Translations under genes and position numbers: made by a program
The notes under the pieces: generated by a model
What the model was told of the DNA's origin: nothing
Databases searched by the model: none
Seen by the model: the letters and a program-made list of their open reading frames with translations, nothing else
Assembly: GCF_016612995.1 (NCBI RefSeq)
Contig: NZ_JAEOAH010000009.1
Location: 1 to 64,000 of the forward strand
Reading direction: 5' to 3'
Length of the DNA stretch: 64,000 bases
From: Viridibacillus soli
GTDB lineage: Bacteria; Bacillota; Bacilli; Bacillales_A; Planococcaceae
Part shown: one piece after another, positions 62,680 through 64,000 of the stretch
How positions within the stretch are numbered: the stretch's first letter is position 1
Layout of the letters: each line of letters starts with the position of its first letter

Positions 62680-63240
62680 ACGTACCTGCAACATGGACGT
62701 ATGTTAATTCACTGACAACAACTGCTAATTATTGTTTTTGTTGAAAATGGCGTTGCACTTCATTTTTGATGGGGGTATTCCATAGTTGTTACGACCGGAT
62801 TTGAAGATAATTTCAATTGTATCAGTTAGTCCTTGTTCACATGTCTTGTTTGTTCGTTTTCACGTAAATCAGGTTGATAATAGTACGTACTTCGGAGGCT
62901 CTCTAGGGCGTCGCACATTGCTGATCCCATTTTTTGAATCACATCTATTTTCGTCACTTGATCAGCGTGGTTTGCTTTAAAATGTCATTTTCCCTCATTA
63001 AACGTTGGTTTTCTTTGCATAGTTTAAATAATTCATTTTCTGCATCTATTCTACTTTCTTTGGCTAAAAACGAATCTGAGTTTCGATGCTTTTTCGTCCA
63101 ATTATCTAGAATAGATGGTGATAAACCATATTCGCGGACAATTTCTACGCGAGTTTTCCATTTTTGTACAGTTGAACCATTTGAAGTTCGATGTTGACGT
63201 GGTATAGTAGTACTCTTTTGAGTTATTAAAGTTAATTCTA
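62680..63240 (-). mobile_element. IS3-family element, degenerate
   Basis: On the minus strand, 63200 to 62975 reads QMVQLYKNGKTRVEIVREYG, SPSILDNWTKKHRN, then ENELFKLCKENQRLMRENDI and LKQTTLIK, an IS150/IS3-type OrfA. Toward 62680 come OrfB pieces in several frames (SAMCDALESLRSTYYYQPDL, RNNYGI, AVVVSELTYVHVAGTWL-like). The element is shortened and frameshifted, and its left edge interrupts the ABC ATPase gene. Confidence 0.8.
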
Positions 63241-63318
63241 CTAGTCCTTAATTTATCTGTCCAACTTAATATATATTATTCAGAATATTAAAATTTTTAT
63301 TAAAAAGAGGGAAGTACT

Positions 63319-63447
63319 ATGTATGTGGGTGAATTACAAAAAGAGATAGAGTTTGAAGTGTTAGAAGGATTTAAAGCGAAGGTATATCTAAGCGAATTTA
63401 AACCTGATGTATCAGAGTTCGTGTCTAAAATATATTATGAACATTAG
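63319..63447 (+). CDS. Small ORF (42 aa)
   Basis: ATG 63319 with GAGGGAAG 8 bases upstream encodes MYVGELQKEIEFEVLEGFKA, then KVYLSEFKPDVSEFVSKIYY and EH. Amphipathic and soluble, it is not recognised. It ends 22 bases before the metallo-beta-lactamase-fold gene and is probably co-transcribed with it. Confidence 0.45.
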   Translation: MYVGELQKEIEFEVLEGFKAKVYLSEFKPDVSEFVSKIYYEH

Positions 63448-63469
63448 GTTTAAATACGGGAGGTATTAG

Positions 63470-64000
63470 ATGAAAATTAATTTTTATCATGTAGGTGTTG
63501 CAACATGCTTATTAGAGATAGATGGGAAGATAAAAATTGCAACTGATCCAGCTTTATCTCCTAAAGGAACGATCTTAAAATTCAAGTCATTTGAAACTGA
63601 GCGGCTTCAAGACCCTAAATATGACAATGATATTTTTCAGAATGTAGATTTATGGTTAATTACGCATCTTCATGAAGATCATTTAGATCTTCTGGGAAAA
63701 GATGTAATTGCAGATTCGGCTTTAGTATTAACAAATTCAGATGCTTTATCATTCTTGGAAGGGAAGAATGTAGTACCATTAAAATGGACAGAAGAATATG
63801 TAACAAAATTTGAAAACTATACTATAAAAATTACAACTATTCCTGCTTATCATGGTAATAATTTCATTACAAGGAAAATAGTTGGAAAAGTGAATGGATA
63901 CATACTAGAGATCTTTGATGGAAATGACAAAACAACAATCTATCTCACTTCAGATACAGTCTATCATAAAGATGTTATCAATAGTATTTCAAAGGAATTG
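63470..64000 (+). CDS. Metallo-beta-lactamase-fold hydrolase (partial)
   Basis: GGGAGG precedes ATG 63470; 177 codons are present and the gene runs off the window. It starts MKINFYHVGVATCLLEIDGK and has the metal motif THLHEDH (H66, H68, D70, H71), a second histidine in IPAYHGNN and the strand TIYLTSDTVYH with an aspartate. This fits the UlaG-like/lactonase-type branch of the fold, binding two metals. The C-terminal metal ligand lies outside the window. Substrate unknown. Confidence 0.82.
   Translation, partial: MKINFYHVGVATCLLEIDGKIKIATDPALSPKGTILKFKSFETERLQDPKYDNDIFQNVDLWLITHLHEDHLDLLGKDVIADSALVLTNSDALSFLEGKNVVPLKWTEEYVTKFENYTIKITTIPAYHGNNFITRKIVGKVNGYILEIFDGNDKTTIYLTSDTVYHKDVINSISKEL

Overview
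Organism and overall character. The window is low-GC Bacillales DNA, most likely a Planococcaceae/Bacillaceae bacterium of the Lysinibacillus, Solibacillus or Viridibacillus kind. This is inferred from the ypjP-thyA pair, a YjcZ-family spore peptide, bacilliredoxin, an NprR-like regulator, strong AGGAGG ribosome binding sites and GC-rich Bacillaceae intergenic repeats. It reads as an accessory region: intact small operons alternate with many decayed genes and fragments of IS110, ISL3, IS1182 and IS3 elements. I see no rRNA, tRNA or CRISPR array. Layout. (1) 1-6 kb: MazG-like and IS110 debris, then a visibly GC-richer pair (fused histidine kinase/response regulator, divergent beta-lactamase-fold hydrolase) that looks transferred, then two broken genes. 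(2) 6-14.4 kb: oleate hydratase, then a nikABCDE-type metal transporter behind a cobalamin riboswitch and a terminator, so probably B12-repressed cobalt/nickel uptake. (3) 14.4-24.5 kb: small stand-alone genes (AbrB-like, DUF6886, peptidase E-like, Nudix, DinB, Vat-like acetyltransferase, GNAT, CPBP protease with divergent TetR regulator, BrnQ). (4) 25.0-31.3 kb: an integrative element between a displaced guaA 3' end and a second copy of the same 13-bp core. It carries an FtsK/SpoIIIE ATPase, three copies of a small repeated module, a long hairpin, a frameshifted tyrosine integrase and a DUF3800-like putative nuclease as cargo. (5) 31.6-41 kb: mostly hypothetical and lipoprotein genes, a racemase, and repeats. 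(6) 42-50.9 kb: a regulator divergent from a broken aldehyde dehydrogenase remnant plus a carboxymuconolactone decarboxylase / hydroxyacid dehydrogenase / DUF3100 transporter operon, then a serine hydrolase and a CoA transferase. (7) 51-57 kb: a coiled-coil-like protein, yjcZ, bacilliredoxin plus methyltransferase, and an NprR/PlcR-like regulator followed one base later by a 42-aa exported peptide gene, a PhzF-like gene and an antiparallel 24-aa membrane peptide. (8) 57.6-64 kb: ypjP, a decayed thyA copy, intact thyA, IS3 debris, a duplicated leader with an ABC ATPase stub, and a partial metallo-beta-lactamase-fold gene. Main candidates for new biology: the guaA-associated element with its nuclease-like cargo and repeated module, and the regulator/peptide pair at 54.5-55.9 kb. 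Many genes here carry a single lesion (one stop or one frameshift); these may be real decay or sequencing error, and I flag each.
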